Positions 47,075-58,667 are shown, counted from the first letter of the stretch. The stretch is DNA of 64,000 nucleotides from Amycolatopsis palatopharyngis (GCF_003385185.1 NZ_PQHZ01000002.1:186001-250000); one strand, 5' to 3'. Numbers and translations: made by a program. Notes: generated by a model not told the origin, from the sequence alone.

Positions 47075-48322
47075 TCAGGCGGTGGTGAACAGCAGGGCCG
47101 TGTTGTGCCCGCCGAATCCGAACGAGTTGCTGATGGCCGCGCTCAGTTCGACCTTGCGCGGACTGCCTGCCACGACGTCGAGGTCGACCTTCGGGTCGAG
47201 GTTCTCGAGGTTCAGCGTCGCCGGGACGATGCCGTGGTACAGCGCCAGAATGGTGGCGATTCCCTCGACCGCACCCGCACCGCCGACCAGGTGGCCGAGG
47301 GCACCCTTCGGGGCGGTGACCACCGGATGCCTGCCGATCGCCGAACGGATCGCGGCGGCCTCACCTACGTCACCGACGACGGTCGAGGTGGCGTGGGCGT
47401 TGACGTGGCCCACGTCGGTGGCCTCGAGCCCGGCCATCCGGATGGCGTTGCGCATCGCCGAGATCTGGCCGATGCCCTCCGGGTGGTTGCCGGTGATGTG
47501 GTGGGCGTCGGAGGTGATGCCGTACCCGCCGAGCTTCGCGTACACCCGCGCTCCGCGCTGCGCCGCGAGGTCGGCGCGCTCCAGGATCACCACGCCCGCA
47601 CCCTCACCGAGGACGAAGCCGTCCCGGTCGGTGTCGAACGGCCGTGAGGCGAGTTCGGGAGCGTCGTTGCGGGTGGAGACCGTGCGGGCCTGGGCGAATC
47701 CGGCGATGGTGATCGGGTGGATGCAGGACTCGGCCCCGCCCGCGATCACCACGTCCGCGCGACCGGACTGGATCATCTGGACACCGTTCGCGATCCCCTC
47801 CGCACCGGAGGCACACGCCGAAGCCGGCGAGTGCACTCCGGCACGGGCCCTGAGGTCGATCCCGACGTGCGCGGCAGGGCCGTTCGGCATCAGCATCGGG
47901 ACGGTCAGCGGAGACACCTTGCGGATGCCGTGCTCCTCCAGCAGATCGTCCTGAGCCAGCAGGGTCAGCGGGCCACCGATGCCGGTACCGATCGAGACGC
48001 CGAGCCGCTCCGGGTCGACGTCGGTGTGCTCCTCCGTCGGCTCGGTGTAGCCCGCGTCCGCCCATGCCTGTCGCGCGGCGATGAGCGCGACCTGCTCGCA
48101 GCGGTCCAGGCGGCGCGCCTGCACGCGCGGGATCTTCTCCGCTGGGTCCTCGGCGAGGGTGGCACCGATCCGTACCGGCAGGTCGAATCGCTCGACCCAG
48201 TCGGCCTCGATCGGGCGGATACCACTTCGGCCGTCGAGCAGTCCGTCCCAGGTGGACGCGACGTCTCCGCCGAGCGGCGTGGTGGCGCCGAGCCCGGTGA
48301 TCACGACGTCGATGTTGCTCAT
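47075..48322 (-). CDS. fabF: 3-oxoacyl-ACP synthase II (FabF)
   Basis: A 415-residue KAS II elongating condensing enzyme of fatty acid synthesis. The catalytic Cys170 lies in SPASACASGAEG; the two active-site histidines are in NAHATSTVVGD and GALGHLVGGAGAVE. It is the last gene of the fabD-fabH-acpP-fabF operon. The ATG is 43 bases after acpP. Family B palindromes follow the stop and probably end the operon. Confidence 0.97.
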   Translation of the reverse strand: MSNIDVVITGLGATTPLGGDVASTWDGLLDGRSGIRPIEADWVERFDLPVRIGATLAEDPAEKIPRVQARRLDRCEQVALIAARQAWADAGYTEPTEEHTDVDPERLGVSIGTGIGGPLTLLAQDDLLEEHGIRKVSPLTVPMLMPNGPAAHVGIDLRARAGVHSPASACASGAEGIANGVQMIQSGRADVVIAGGAESCIHPITIAGFAQARTVSTRNDAPELASRPFDTDRDGFVLGEGAGVVILERADLAAQRGARVYAKLGGYGITSDAHHITGNHPEGIGQISAMRNAIRMAGLEATDVGHVNAHATSTVVGDVGEAAAIRSAIGRHPVVTAPKGALGHLVGGAGAVEGIATILALYHGIVPATLNLENLDPKVDLDVVAGSPRKVELSAAISNSFGFGGHNTALLFTTA

Positions 48323-48365
48323 TGCATTCTCCCCGAGGGTTTGCCAGCGGTGTTTGCTACTTCGG

Positions 48366-48611
48366 TTACTTCGAGTTGTTGGAGACGTAGTCGACCGCGT
48401 CGCCGACCGTCTTCAGGTTCGCGAGCTCGTCGTCCGGAATCTTCACCCCGAACTTGTCCTCCGCCTGCACGGCGATCTCGACCATCGACAGCGAGTCGAT
48501 GTCGAGGTCGTCCACGAAGGACTTCTCGGTCGTCACGTCGTCCTGTGCGACTCCGGCGACCTCCTCCACGATCTCGGCGAGGCCGGAGAGGATCTCTTGC
48601 TTGTCAGCCAC
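48366..48611 (-). CDS. acpP: Acyl carrier protein
   Basis: An 81-residue acidic carrier protein. Ser40 in DDLDIDSLSMVEIA is the phosphopantetheine attachment site. The GTG start follows AAGGAA. It carries growing chains for FabD, FabH and FabF encoded around it. Confidence 0.97.
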   Translation of the reverse strand: MADKQEILSGLAEIVEEVAGVAQDDVTTEKSFVDDLDIDSLSMVEIAVQAEDKFGVKIPDDELANLKTVGDAVDYVSNNSK

Positions 48612-48681
48612 TGGGGTGTTCCTTCCTGATTACTGGTCCTGCTCGGTCCGGTGGGCACGGTGCCCGCCGGGGTAAGTGGTA

Positions 48682-49659
48682 TCACGGGCAGATGATGACC
48701 TGGCCCGCGTAGGACAGTCCGGCGCCGGAGCCGACCGCGAGCACGACGTCGCCCCGCTTCGCCCTGCCCTCGGCGCGCATGTGATCCAGCGCCAGCGGGA
48801 TCGAGGCCGAGGAGGTATTGCCGGAGTACTTGATGTCGTCGGCGACCACCATGTCCTCCCGCGCTCCCTTGGCCCGCAGCCGTTTGGCGATCGCCTCGAC
48901 GATGCGCAGGTTCGCCTGGTGCGGTACGAGCACGTCGACGTCGGCGGGCTCGAGTCCGGCCAGCTCCAGTGCACGCAGGGCGATCGGCGCTATCTGCGTC
49001 GTCGCCCAGCGGAACACCGCCTGCCCCTCCTGGTAAATGTACTTGTGTTCGCGCATGTAGATCGTGTCCACCAGATCACCGGCGCTGCCCCAGGCCACCG
49101 GCCCGATGCCTGGCTCTTCGGCAGGACCGACCACGGCGGCGCCCGCACCGTCGGCGAAGATGATCGCGTTGGACCTGTCCACCGGGTCGACGACATCGGT
49201 GAGTTTCTCCGCGCCGATGACCAGCACCCGGCCCGAGGATCCGGAACGGATCAGGTCGGATGCCACCGCGAGGCCGTAGCAGAATCCGGCGCATGCGGCG
49301 TTCAGGTCGAACGCGCCTGCCGCCGTGATGCCGAGCCGGTCGGCGACCTGCGCCGCGGCGTTCGGGATGGGCGAGGGCATCGTGCAGTTCGGCACGATCA
49401 CGGTGTCCACGTCGCCCGGTTCGAGACCCGCGTCAGCCAGCGCCCGCACGCCCGCGGTGACCGCCATGTCCGGCAGCGACTCGTCCTTGTCGGCGAATCG
49501 GCGTTCGATGATGCCGACCCTGTCCCGGATCCACTGGTCGGTGGTCTCCATGATCTTGGAAAGGTCGTCGTTCGTGACGATCCGCTCGGGTTGCGCGCTA
49601 CCGAGACCGAGCACGCGAGTGGCCGCGGGACCCTGCTTGAGGCGAAGTGCAGGGCTCAT
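48682..49659 (-). CDS. fabH: 3-oxoacyl-ACP synthase III (FabH)
   Basis: A 325-residue KAS III initiating enzyme that condenses acyl-CoA with malonyl-ACP. The triad is Cys123 (LNAACAGFCYGL), His in VPHQANLRI and Asn in YSGNTSSASIPLAL. In branched-chain-producing actinomycetes it sets the starter unit. It overlaps fabD by four bases (ATGA). Confidence 0.97.
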   Translation of the reverse strand: MSPALRLKQGPAATRVLGLGSAQPERIVTNDDLSKIMETTDQWIRDRVGIIERRFADKDESLPDMAVTAGVRALADAGLEPGDVDTVIVPNCTMPSPIPNAAAQVADRLGITAAGAFDLNAACAGFCYGLAVASDLIRSGSSGRVLVIGAEKLTDVVDPVDRSNAIIFADGAGAAVVGPAEEPGIGPVAWGSAGDLVDTIYMREHKYIYQEGQAVFRWATTQIAPIALRALELAGLEPADVDVLVPHQANLRIVEAIAKRLRAKGAREDMVVADDIKYSGNTSSASIPLALDHMRAEGRAKRGDVVLAVGSGAGLSYAGQVIICP

Positions 49660-50594
49660 CGCGCGTTCTCCTGATCGTTGTCGGTCAGCTCTGCCGCCGC
49701 GCCGAGGTTCTCGGGTGTCTTCACCGCCACGGTCGCGGTGACCGTGCCCTTGAGCTCACGTTTGACCAGGCCGGTGAGCGTGCCCGCGGGCGGTAGCTCC
49801 ACGGTGGCGGTGACGCCCATCGAGGCGAGGCCCCGCATGGTGAGATCCCAGCGGACCGGGCGGGTCACCTGCGCGACCAGGCGCTCCAGGTACTCCGCGC
49901 CGGTGTCCACCACCGTACCGTCGGAATTGGACAGCAGCGGCCGGGTCGGGTCGCCGGGGGAGATGTCCGCCACATGTGCCCGCAGCGCCTCCTCGGCGGG
50001 GGCCATGTAACTGGTGTGGAAGGCGCCCGCGACCTTGAGGGCGCGAACCTTGGTGCCCTCCATCGGTTCGGCGACGATGCGTTCGATCGCAGCGGCGGAA
50101 CCCGAGGCGACGATCTGACCCGCACCGTTCTGGTTCGCCGCGATCAGCCCGTGGCTCTCCAGCCAGGCGACGACCTCCTGCGGGTCGCCGAGCATTACAG
50201 CGGCCATGCTGGTCGGTTCGGCCGCGCAGGCCTTCGCCATCTCCGCGCCACGGACCGCGGCGAGCGCGACGGCCTCGGCCGGTGAAAGCACGCCGGCGAC
50301 GGCGGCGGCCGCGAGCTCACCCACGGAGTGCCCTGCGACGGGGGCGTCGGCCGGGAGGTCGACCTGTGTGCTCAGCTGATCGAACGCGAGCAACGACAGC
50401 GCGACGATCAGGGGCTGCGCGACGGCCGTGTCCTGGATTTCCTCCGCACCCGCCTCGGTGCCGAGGTGGACGAGATCGAGTCCGCTGCGCTGCGACCACT
50501 CGTCGAGACGAGCCCGTGCGCCGTCGACCTCGAGCCAGGGCGCGAACATGCCGGGGGCCTGGGACCCCTGTCCGGGGGAGAGGAGGGCAATCAC
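49656..50594 (-). CDS. fabD: Malonyl-CoA:ACP transacylase (FabD)
   Basis: A 312-residue transacylase that loads malonyl onto ACP. Ser90 in GHSVGELAAA is the nucleophile, with GQGSQ near the N-terminus and a His in KVAGAFHTSYM. The start VIALLSPGQGSQ at GTG 50594 matches the family N-terminus; a GTG at 50609 would add five residues and is a fair alternative, because the site before 50594 is cramped. First gene of the FAS operon, downstream of fasR. Confidence 0.95.
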   Translation of the reverse strand: MIALLSPGQGSQAPGMFAPWLEVDGARARLDEWSQRSGLDLVHLGTEAGAEEIQDTAVAQPLIVALSLLAFDQLSTQVDLPADAPVAGHSVGELAAAAVAGVLSPAEAVALAAVRGAEMAKACAAEPTSMAAVMLGDPQEVVAWLESHGLIAANQNGAGQIVASGSAAAIERIVAEPMEGTKVRALKVAGAFHTSYMAPAEEALRAHVADISPGDPTRPLLSNSDGTVVDTGAEYLERLVAQVTRPVRWDLTMRGLASMGVTATVELPPAGTLTGLVKRELKGTVTATVAVKTPENLGAAAELTDNDQENAR

Positions 50595-50669
50595 CCCTCT
50601 AGGGAACACGGTGAAGCGGGGTTCCCGTGATGCCGCCGGTCACCAAGTCCGCCGTGTGGAATTGGAGGG

Positions 50670-50675
50670 ATCCTA
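50670..50675 (-). promoter_or_regulatory. Putative -10 box of the fab operon promoter
   Basis: TAGGAT on the minus strand (ATCCTA as given), 76 bases upstream of the fabD GTG. A good actinobacterial -10; the -35 region is not clear. FasR would be expected to act at this promoter. Confidence 0.4.
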
Positions 50676-50748
50676 CAAAAGTTACGTCGAGATGAACGGT
50701 CGTAACGACGCCAGGTTGTCGGGTTCGGGTAGTTTTCGGTGACCCAGC

Positions 50749-51963
50749 TCACCACAGGCCCCGGCCGCGCGCGAGCCTGCCGACCGTGAGCGCGATCCGC
50801 AGCACCAGCGCGTCTCGTGGTTCGGCGGCGTGCCTGCCGGTCAGTTCCGCGGCCTTACGCAGCCGGTATCTGACGGTGTTGGGGTGGACGAACAGGATGC
50901 GGGCGCAGGTCTCCAGCACGCCACCGCTCTCCAGGTAGGTCTCGACGGTCTGCAGCAGCGCGGGGCCTGCCTCTTCCAACGGGCGCGCGATCTCTTCGAT
51001 GAGCAGCCGTTCGGCTTCGGCGTCGCCGGAGAGTGCGCGCTCGGGTAGCAGTTCCACCGACCGGACGGGCCGGGGCGCGGACGGCCAGCCGACCACCGCA
51101 CGCAGACCGGACAGTGCCTCCACCGCGCTCTGGTGGGCATCGGCGAGACTGGTCGCTGTCGGCCCGGCGACCACAGGACCCTCGCCGAAGGCGACCGACA
51201 AGGACGCCAGCATCTCGCGGTCCTTCGCCGTTCCCTCGGTGGGGCCGGCCACCACGACGACCAGCCGGGAACCCTGTACCCCCAGCAGTACCGGCCTGCC
51301 GACACGGGCGGCGCGGCTGCGTACCTCGAACACGACGGTCGGCGGATCTTCCGAGGGCGGGTTGCCGACGAGCACGGTCGCCTTGGCCGCCGGGTCCCAG
51401 CCGAGCGCAGCGGCCCGGGAGAGCACCGATTCCTCGGCGTCACCGCGAACAACGCCGTCCACCACGAGGGCCTCGAGTCGCGCGTCCCAGGCTCCGCGGG
51501 CCTCGGCCGCCGCCGCGTAGGAGTTCGCAGCGGCGAAGGCGATCTCCCGGCCGTAGCGGAGGATGCCCTCGATCAGGGCTGCCCGTTCCGTCTCGTTCGC
51601 CGCGAACTCCGGCAGTTGCTCCTCGAAGACCTCGATCGCCAGCCGGACCAGTCCGACCGTCTGCCGCAGGCTGATCCACCGGGACAGTTCCTGTGGTGCC
51701 CCCCGGAACGCCTCGGTGGTGAGGTTGAGTGCTTCTTTCGAATCCCGGAGCCAGCCGACGAATCCGGCGGCACCCGTTTGAGTGATCAGCAGGACTCCCG
51801 CACGTTGATCGGCGGGCATCCGGTTGAACCAGGGAAGCCGCTCCTCCATCGCGGCCACGCTCGCCGAGGCGAGCCTGCCCGATGCGCGTTCGAGATCGCG
51901 GAGTGTCTTCGCCGAGAGGCCGTGTTGTTTGGGGGCCTGACCGCGGGAGTTGGTCTGTGTCAT
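50749..51963 (-). CDS. fasR: FasR-type activator of fatty acid synthesis
   Basis: A 404-residue protein with a central GGDEF-like region and a PucR-type C-terminal HTH (LLQTVETYLESGGVLETCARILFVHPNTVRYRLRKAAELTG). It lies directly upstream of fabD-fabH-acpP-fabF on the same strand, as does FasR in Streptomyces coelicolor, which activates these genes. It is unrelated to the TetR-type FasR of Mycobacterium. No PucR N-terminal domain is seen, unlike the purine regulator at 20980-22503. Confidence 0.9.
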   Translation of the reverse strand: MTQTNSRGQAPKQHGLSAKTLRDLERASGRLASASVAAMEERLPWFNRMPADQRAGVLLITQTGAAGFVGWLRDSKEALNLTTEAFRGAPQELSRWISLRQTVGLVRLAIEVFEEQLPEFAANETERAALIEGILRYGREIAFAAANSYAAAAEARGAWDARLEALVVDGVVRGDAEESVLSRAAALGWDPAAKATVLVGNPPSEDPPTVVFEVRSRAARVGRPVLLGVQGSRLVVVVAGPTEGTAKDREMLASLSVAFGEGPVVAGPTATSLADAHQSAVEALSGLRAVVGWPSAPRPVRSVELLPERALSGDAEAERLLIEEIARPLEEAGPALLQTVETYLESGGVLETCARILFVHPNTVRYRLRKAAELTGRHAAEPRDALVLRIALTVGRLARGRGLW

Positions 51964-52030
51964 GACGTGGTCGATCGTACGTCGCTCGGCCGGGAACGAG
52001 GGTGCCGCCGCTCGTCACGGGGAAAAACCC

Positions 52031-52075
52031 GAGGCCGCCCGGCGCGCTGCGGTTCTCGCTGCGCCGGACGGCCTC
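52031..52075. other. Long hairpin in the fasR/membrane-protein gap
   Basis: Arms 52031-52045 and 52061-52075 pair over 15 bp with one mismatch around a 15-base loop. It lies between two divergent genes (starts 51963 and 52232). It could be a leader structure of the + strand gene or a block to read-through. Nothing ties it to a known RNA family. Confidence 0.55.
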
Positions 52076-52231
52076 GTCTCCCCGGTCCCCACCGGTACTT
52101 CCACTATGGACCGAGTGGATCTTCCGCGCCAGCGGGCTCACTCGTTCGTGGGGTGCTCGAGTTGCTGGAGTGGCGCAAGTGCACAACGATCCCGGCACTG
52201 AAGAACTCACAGCTCGACCTAGGAGGAGATA

Positions 52232-52987
52232 GTGGGCGAGCAGCTCAAGGACGGGCTGGGCCAGGCCTGGAGTCTGGTTGCGACATTCGTACCGAAACTC
52301 ATCGGCTTCCTGATCATCCTGCTCATCGGCTGGCTCATCGCGAAGGCGGTGTCCAAGGCGCTGACCATGGTGCTCGGCAAGCTCGGGTTCCGCACTCTGA
52401 TCGACAAGACGGGCCTGAAGGGGATGCTCCGGGAGTCGAACCTCGACGCCGTGAACATCATCGGCAAGCTGGCCTATTACTTCATTCTGCTGATCGCCCT
52501 GCAACTCGCCTTCGGCGTGTTCGGGCCGAGCAATCCGGTGAGCCAACTGCTCAACCAGGTAATCGCGTTCCTGCCGCGGATCGTGGTCGGCATCGTGCTG
52601 CTCATCGTGGCGGCGGCGATCGCCAAGGTCGTCCGCGACATGGTCACCAGCGCACTCGGTGCACGGCCCGCAGGCGGCCTGCTCGGCACGATCGCCTACT
52701 GGCTGATCATGGCGCTGGGCATCATCGCGGCACTGAATCAGGTGAACATCGCGACCACGGTGACCACGCCGGTGCTGATCACCGTGCTGGCCACTATCGG
52801 CGGTGTCATCGTCGTCGGCTTCGGCGGCGGTCTGGTGAAGCCGGCCCAGCAGCGCTGGGAAGGCTGGCTGAACAACCTGCAGGGTCAGCTCGGCAAGGGT
52901 GCCGACCAGACCGGCAGGACCTCGGTGGGCACCGGTACCGGAAGTGCGGCCACCTCGTCGGAGTCCACCCCAAGGGGAGAGGTCTGA
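52232..52987 (+). CDS. Membrane protein with conserved MscS-type TM helix
   Basis: A 251-residue protein with an N-terminal helix (FVPKLIGFLIILLIGWLIAKAVSKAL), a conserved LRESNLDAVNIIGKLAYYFILLIALQLAF block and two further hydrophobic pairs, followed by VVGFGGGLVKPAQQRWEG. This is the conserved TM helix family related to small mechanosensitive channels, without the MscS beta domain. The tail is polar and Gly/Ser/Thr-rich. The GTG follows TAGGAGGAG. A channel or osmotic role is inferred. Confidence 0.9.
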   Translation: MGEQLKDGLGQAWSLVATFVPKLIGFLIILLIGWLIAKAVSKALTMVLGKLGFRTLIDKTGLKGMLRESNLDAVNIIGKLAYYFILLIALQLAFGVFGPSNPVSQLLNQVIAFLPRIVVGIVLLIVAAAIAKVVRDMVTSALGARPAGGLLGTIAYWLIMALGIIAALNQVNIATTVTTPVLITVLATIGGVIVVGFGGGLVKPAQQRWEGWLNNLQGQLGKGADQTGRTSVGTGTGSAATSSESTPRGEV

Positions 52988-53010
52988 TCGCCTAGCGGCT
53001 CCGGACCCCG

Positions 53011-53072
53011 GGTCGTTGGATGTCCCCAATGTGGCATTGGGGACATCCAACGACCCCAATGCCACATTGGGG
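53011..53072. repeat. Family A palindrome pair with extended stem
   Basis: Cores at 53024-53042 (TGG) and 53054-53072 (CCA), 30 bp apart and mutually inverted. Around the first core the symmetry extends to perfect 21-bp arms (53011-53031 and 53035-53055). The array lies 24 bases from each stop of two convergent genes. Confidence 0.95.
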
Positions 53073-53095
53073 AACTTCCAGTCGGGGGACGCTCG

Positions 53096-54307
53096 TCAGC
53101 GAAGGGTCGCGTGGGTCGGGCTTAGTTCGGCGATCGAGCGCACTCCGAGCAGTTGCATCGTCCGGACGATCTCGGCACGCAGGATGTCCACCGTGCGCTG
53201 TACTCCGCGCTCGCCGCCGGCCATCAGTCCGTACAGGTACGCGCGGCCGATGAGACAGGTCTGTGCGCCCCTGGCGAGGGCGGCCACGATGTCCCCGCCG
53301 GAGAGGATGCCGGTGTCCAGCCAGACCTCGGCGTCGTCGCCGACCGCGTCCAGCGTCGGTGGCAGCAGTTCCAGCGGCGTCGGCGCCCTGTCCAGCTGAC
53401 GGCCTCCGTGATTGGACAGTACGACGGCCTCGGCGCCGTGTTTGACGATCTCGGCGGCGTCGTCGGGGTTCTGGATGCCCTTGACGACGAGCTTGCCCGG
53501 CCAGCTCGCCCGCACCCAGTCGAGTGCTTCGTAGTCCAGCGTCGGGTCGAACATCTTGTTGATCAGGTCGGCCACTGTGCCACCCCACGAGCTCAGTGAG
53601 GCGAAGGTCAGCGGCTCGGTGGTGAGCAGGTTGATCCACCAGGCAGGGTGCATGGCGCCGTCGAGGAAGGTGCGCAGGGTCAGCGCGGGCGGGATGGTCA
53701 GTCCGTTGCGGACATCGCGCATCCGTGCACCGCCGACCGGGGTGTCGACGGTGAGCATGAGCGTGTCGTAGCCCGACTCCCAGGCTCGCTGCATCAGGTC
53801 CTTGCCCGCGGAGCGATCGCGCCACACGTAGAGCTGGAACCACTTGCGGGCCCGCGGGGCGGCCGCGGCCACGTCCTCGATCGACGTCGTGCCCATTGTG
53901 GACAACGCGTATGGAATGCCCTCGCGCTGGGCGACCGTGGCGACCGCGCGTTCTCCCTCGTGGTTCATCATCCGGGTGAAACCGGTGGGGGCGAAGGCGA
54001 ACGGCAGGGCGGAGCGGACCCCGAGGATGTCCGTACCGGTGTCCACCTCGGCGACACCGCGCAGCACGTTTGGCCGGAACTCGATGTTGCGGAACGCCTG
54101 CCGGGCGCGGCGCAGGCTGTCCTCGAGTTCGGCCGCGCCGTCGGTGTAGTCGAAGACCGCCCGTGGGCTCCGTTTACGGGCGATCGTGCGTAGGTCGGCG
54201 ATCGTGTGCGCCTTCGCGAGCCTGCGCTCGGTCGGGTTGAGCACGATCGGCCGGGGCCGCAGGATCTCTGCCAACTCGGCAGGGCGGGGCACACGGCGCT
54301 GGGTCAT
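53096..54307 (-). CDS. lldD: FMN-dependent alpha-hydroxy acid (L-lactate) dehydrogenase
   Basis: A 403-residue FMN enzyme. The catalytic His300 and Arg303 are in LSNHGGRQLD; FMN-site motifs are PFAFAPTGFTRM, LYVWRD and DTGILSGGDIVAALA. It oxidises L-lactate to pyruvate, which suits its place just downstream of aceE (pyruvate dehydrogenase E1) on the same strand; the 119-base gap holds a family A array. MftD-type enzymes of mycofactocin clusters are related but none of that cluster is here. The ATG follows GGAGATGAAGG. Confidence 0.94.
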   Translation of the reverse strand: MTQRRVPRPAELAEILRPRPIVLNPTERRLAKAHTIADLRTIARKRSPRAVFDYTDGAAELEDSLRRARQAFRNIEFRPNVLRGVAEVDTGTDILGVRSALPFAFAPTGFTRMMNHEGERAVATVAQREGIPYALSTMGTTSIEDVAAAAPRARKWFQLYVWRDRSAGKDLMQRAWESGYDTLMLTVDTPVGGARMRDVRNGLTIPPALTLRTFLDGAMHPAWWINLLTTEPLTFASLSSWGGTVADLINKMFDPTLDYEALDWVRASWPGKLVVKGIQNPDDAAEIVKHGAEAVVLSNHGGRQLDRAPTPLELLPPTLDAVGDDAEVWLDTGILSGGDIVAALARGAQTCLIGRAYLYGLMAGGERGVQRTVDILRAEIVRTMQLLGVRSIAELSPTHATLR

Positions 54308-54331
54308 GCCTTCATCTCCACGTCGGTTGTT

Positions 54332-54410
54332 CCCCAATGTGGCATTCGGGTACTTGAGCGTCCCCAATGTGGCATTGGGGACATCCAACGTCCCCAATGC
54401 CACATTGGGG
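54332..54410. repeat. Family A palindrome array, three copies
   Basis: Cores at 54332 (TGG, one arm mismatch), 54362 (TGG) and 54392 (CCA), exactly 30 bp apart, the last inverted. It begins 16 bases after the aceE stop and ends before the lldD start on the minus strand, so it separates two co-directional genes. Confidence 0.95.
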
Positions 54411-54426
54411 AACTTCGAGACCGCGG

Positions 54427-57216
<2,790 letters not shown>

Positions 57217-57680
57217 GGGATCTCCTCGCCGGTTGTAGCCGTGTTGCTAGCTGTTGCCTTGTGGTCGTGACACAGTCGCCGTTTCGACGGCGGCGAAATG
57301 TCGTTCGCCTGCCATCGTCGTCGCAAACGCGGCTCCCGTCACCGCTACTGAGCGGTAACGTTCGCCTACCCCGCTGCGGCGCGTTTCGGCTGCTCCCGCC
57401 CCGTTCGGGGCACACCCTCCACCCTAGGCCAGACCGCTGTCGGCGGAACGGGCGAGCCGGTGCTGGGGCCGCCGGACAGCCGCCACTGCGGCCGGATCTG
57501 ATACCGCCGAGTGACGTCCGGCGTGGCGCGGCGTGAGACACGACTTGTCGACGATCCGGTGTGGCCGGTTGCGTCGTCGGCCTCACCAGTGTTCGCTTAC
57601 CCCATCTTTGTACAAACGTGCGGCGGCCAGACCGTCTGGAGTGACACGTCGCACTCGGCTGCAGTTGGAGGAGTGAAGTC
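57217..57680. other. Divergent promoter region aceE / DUF3052
   Basis: A 464-base region without a gene. It holds the promoters of aceE (minus) and DUF3052 (plus). Apart from the palindrome at 57338-57359 and a short CCCCGTTCGGGGC hairpin near 57405, I see no structure. No RNA gene is recognised. Confidence 0.6.
57338..57359. promoter_or_regulatory. Putative operator upstream of aceE
   Basis: GTCACCGCT-ACTG-AGCGGTAAC, a 9-bp inverted repeat with one mismatch, about 120 bases upstream of the aceE start. A regulator of pyruvate metabolism could bind here; this is inferred from symmetry. Confidence 0.35.
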
Positions 57681-58097
57681 GTGGTCGCCGCGGGAGACGC
57701 TGAACACAACGGCGTCGCCGAGAGGCTTGGGATCAAGCCGGACATGGTGGTCCAGGAGATCGGCTGGGATGAGGACGTCGACGACGACGTCCGCGCAGCG
57801 ATCGAGGAACAGATCGGTGCGGAACTCCTCGACGAGGATGCCGACGAGGTCATCGACGTCGTGCTGCTGTGGTGGCGCGAGGACGACGGTGACCTCGGTG
57901 ACGCGCTGGTCGACGCCCGTGGACCACTCGACGACAACGGCGTGATCTGGGTGTTCACACCCAAGACCGGGCAGCCGGGGCACGTCGAACCGAGTGATAT
58001 CGCCGAAGCGGTCCCCACAGTGGGCCTTTCGCTGACCTCCAACGTGAGCATCAGCCCGAGTTGGGCAGGTGTGCGTCTGGTGCCGAGGTCCAAGTAG
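57681..58097 (+). CDS. DUF3052-family protein
   Basis: A 138-residue acidic protein of unknown function. Blocks AERLGIKPDMVVQEIGWDEDVDDDVRAAIE, ADEVIDVVLLWWREDDGDLGDALVDA and GVIWVFTPKTGQPGHVEPSDIAEAVPTVGLSLTSNVSISPSWAGVRL are those of DUF3052 (Mycobacterium Rv2239c). The GTG follows GGAGGAG. It is next to ahpE, as in Mycobacterium. Confidence 0.93.
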   Translation: MVAAGDAEHNGVAERLGIKPDMVVQEIGWDEDVDDDVRAAIEEQIGAELLDEDADEVIDVVLLWWREDDGDLGDALVDARGPLDDNGVIWVFTPKTGQPGHVEPSDIAEAVPTVGLSLTSNVSISPSWAGVRLVPRSK

Positions 58098-58195
58098 TCG
58101 ATCAGCAAGTGGGCCATCAACGGGTGAACCCTGCGAGATAGGGTGATCTGGCACGGTAGGACGCAGCAGCGCTCACCAGGGAGAGGATTCGCGGT

Positions 58196-58657
58196 ATGGC
58201 GGTCGAGATCGGTTCGCAGGCTCCGGACTTCACGCTCAAGGACTTCAACAAGCAGGACGTGACACTGTCGTCCTTCCAGGGCGACAAGCCGGTGCTACTG
58301 GTCTTCTACCCCTTCGCGTTCAGTGGGATCTGCCAGGGCGAGTTGTGCCAGCTGCGCGACGAGTTCGCTGACTACAGCGACAAGGGCGTGCAGGTGCTCG
58401 GCGTTTCCGTCGACACCCCGTTCTCGCTGAAGGCTTGGGCCGAGCAGCAGGGGTACCAGTTCCCGCTGCTGTCGGACTTCTGGCCGCACGGCGAGGTCGC
58501 GCAGGCCTACGGCGTGTTCAACGAGAAGGCGGGACTTGCCAACCGGGGCACCTTCCTGATCGACAAGGAAGGCGTGGTCCGGTTCGCCGAGATCAACCAG
58601 CCCGGCGAGGCCCGCGACCAGCAGGCATGGAAGAAGGCGGTCGCCGATCTGGGATGA
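58196..58657 (+). CDS. ahpE: AhpE-type peroxiredoxin
   Basis: A 153-residue peroxiredoxin that reduces peroxides and peroxynitrite. The peroxidatic Cys46 is in FAFSGICQGELC; a Thr/Pro environment and the FPLLSDFWPHGEVAQAYGVFNEKAGLANRGTFLID block match Mycobacterium AhpE closely. Mycobacterium AhpE is a 1-Cys enzyme, but here Cys51 stands five residues after Cys46, the position of the resolving Cys in BCP/PrxQ proteins. The ATG lies 98 bases after DUF3052. Confidence 0.95.
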   Translation: MAVEIGSQAPDFTLKDFNKQDVTLSSFQGDKPVLLVFYPFAFSGICQGELCQLRDEFADYSDKGVQVLGVSVDTPFSLKAWAEQQGYQFPLLSDFWPHGEVAQAYGVFNEKAGLANRGTFLIDKEGVVRFAEINQPGEARDQQAWKKAVADLG

Positions 58658-58667
58658 TCGGTACCAG

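Noticed and set aside
47058..48712. Long + strand frames over fabF and acpP
   Set aside because: Antisense to clear FAS genes; composition typical of shadows.
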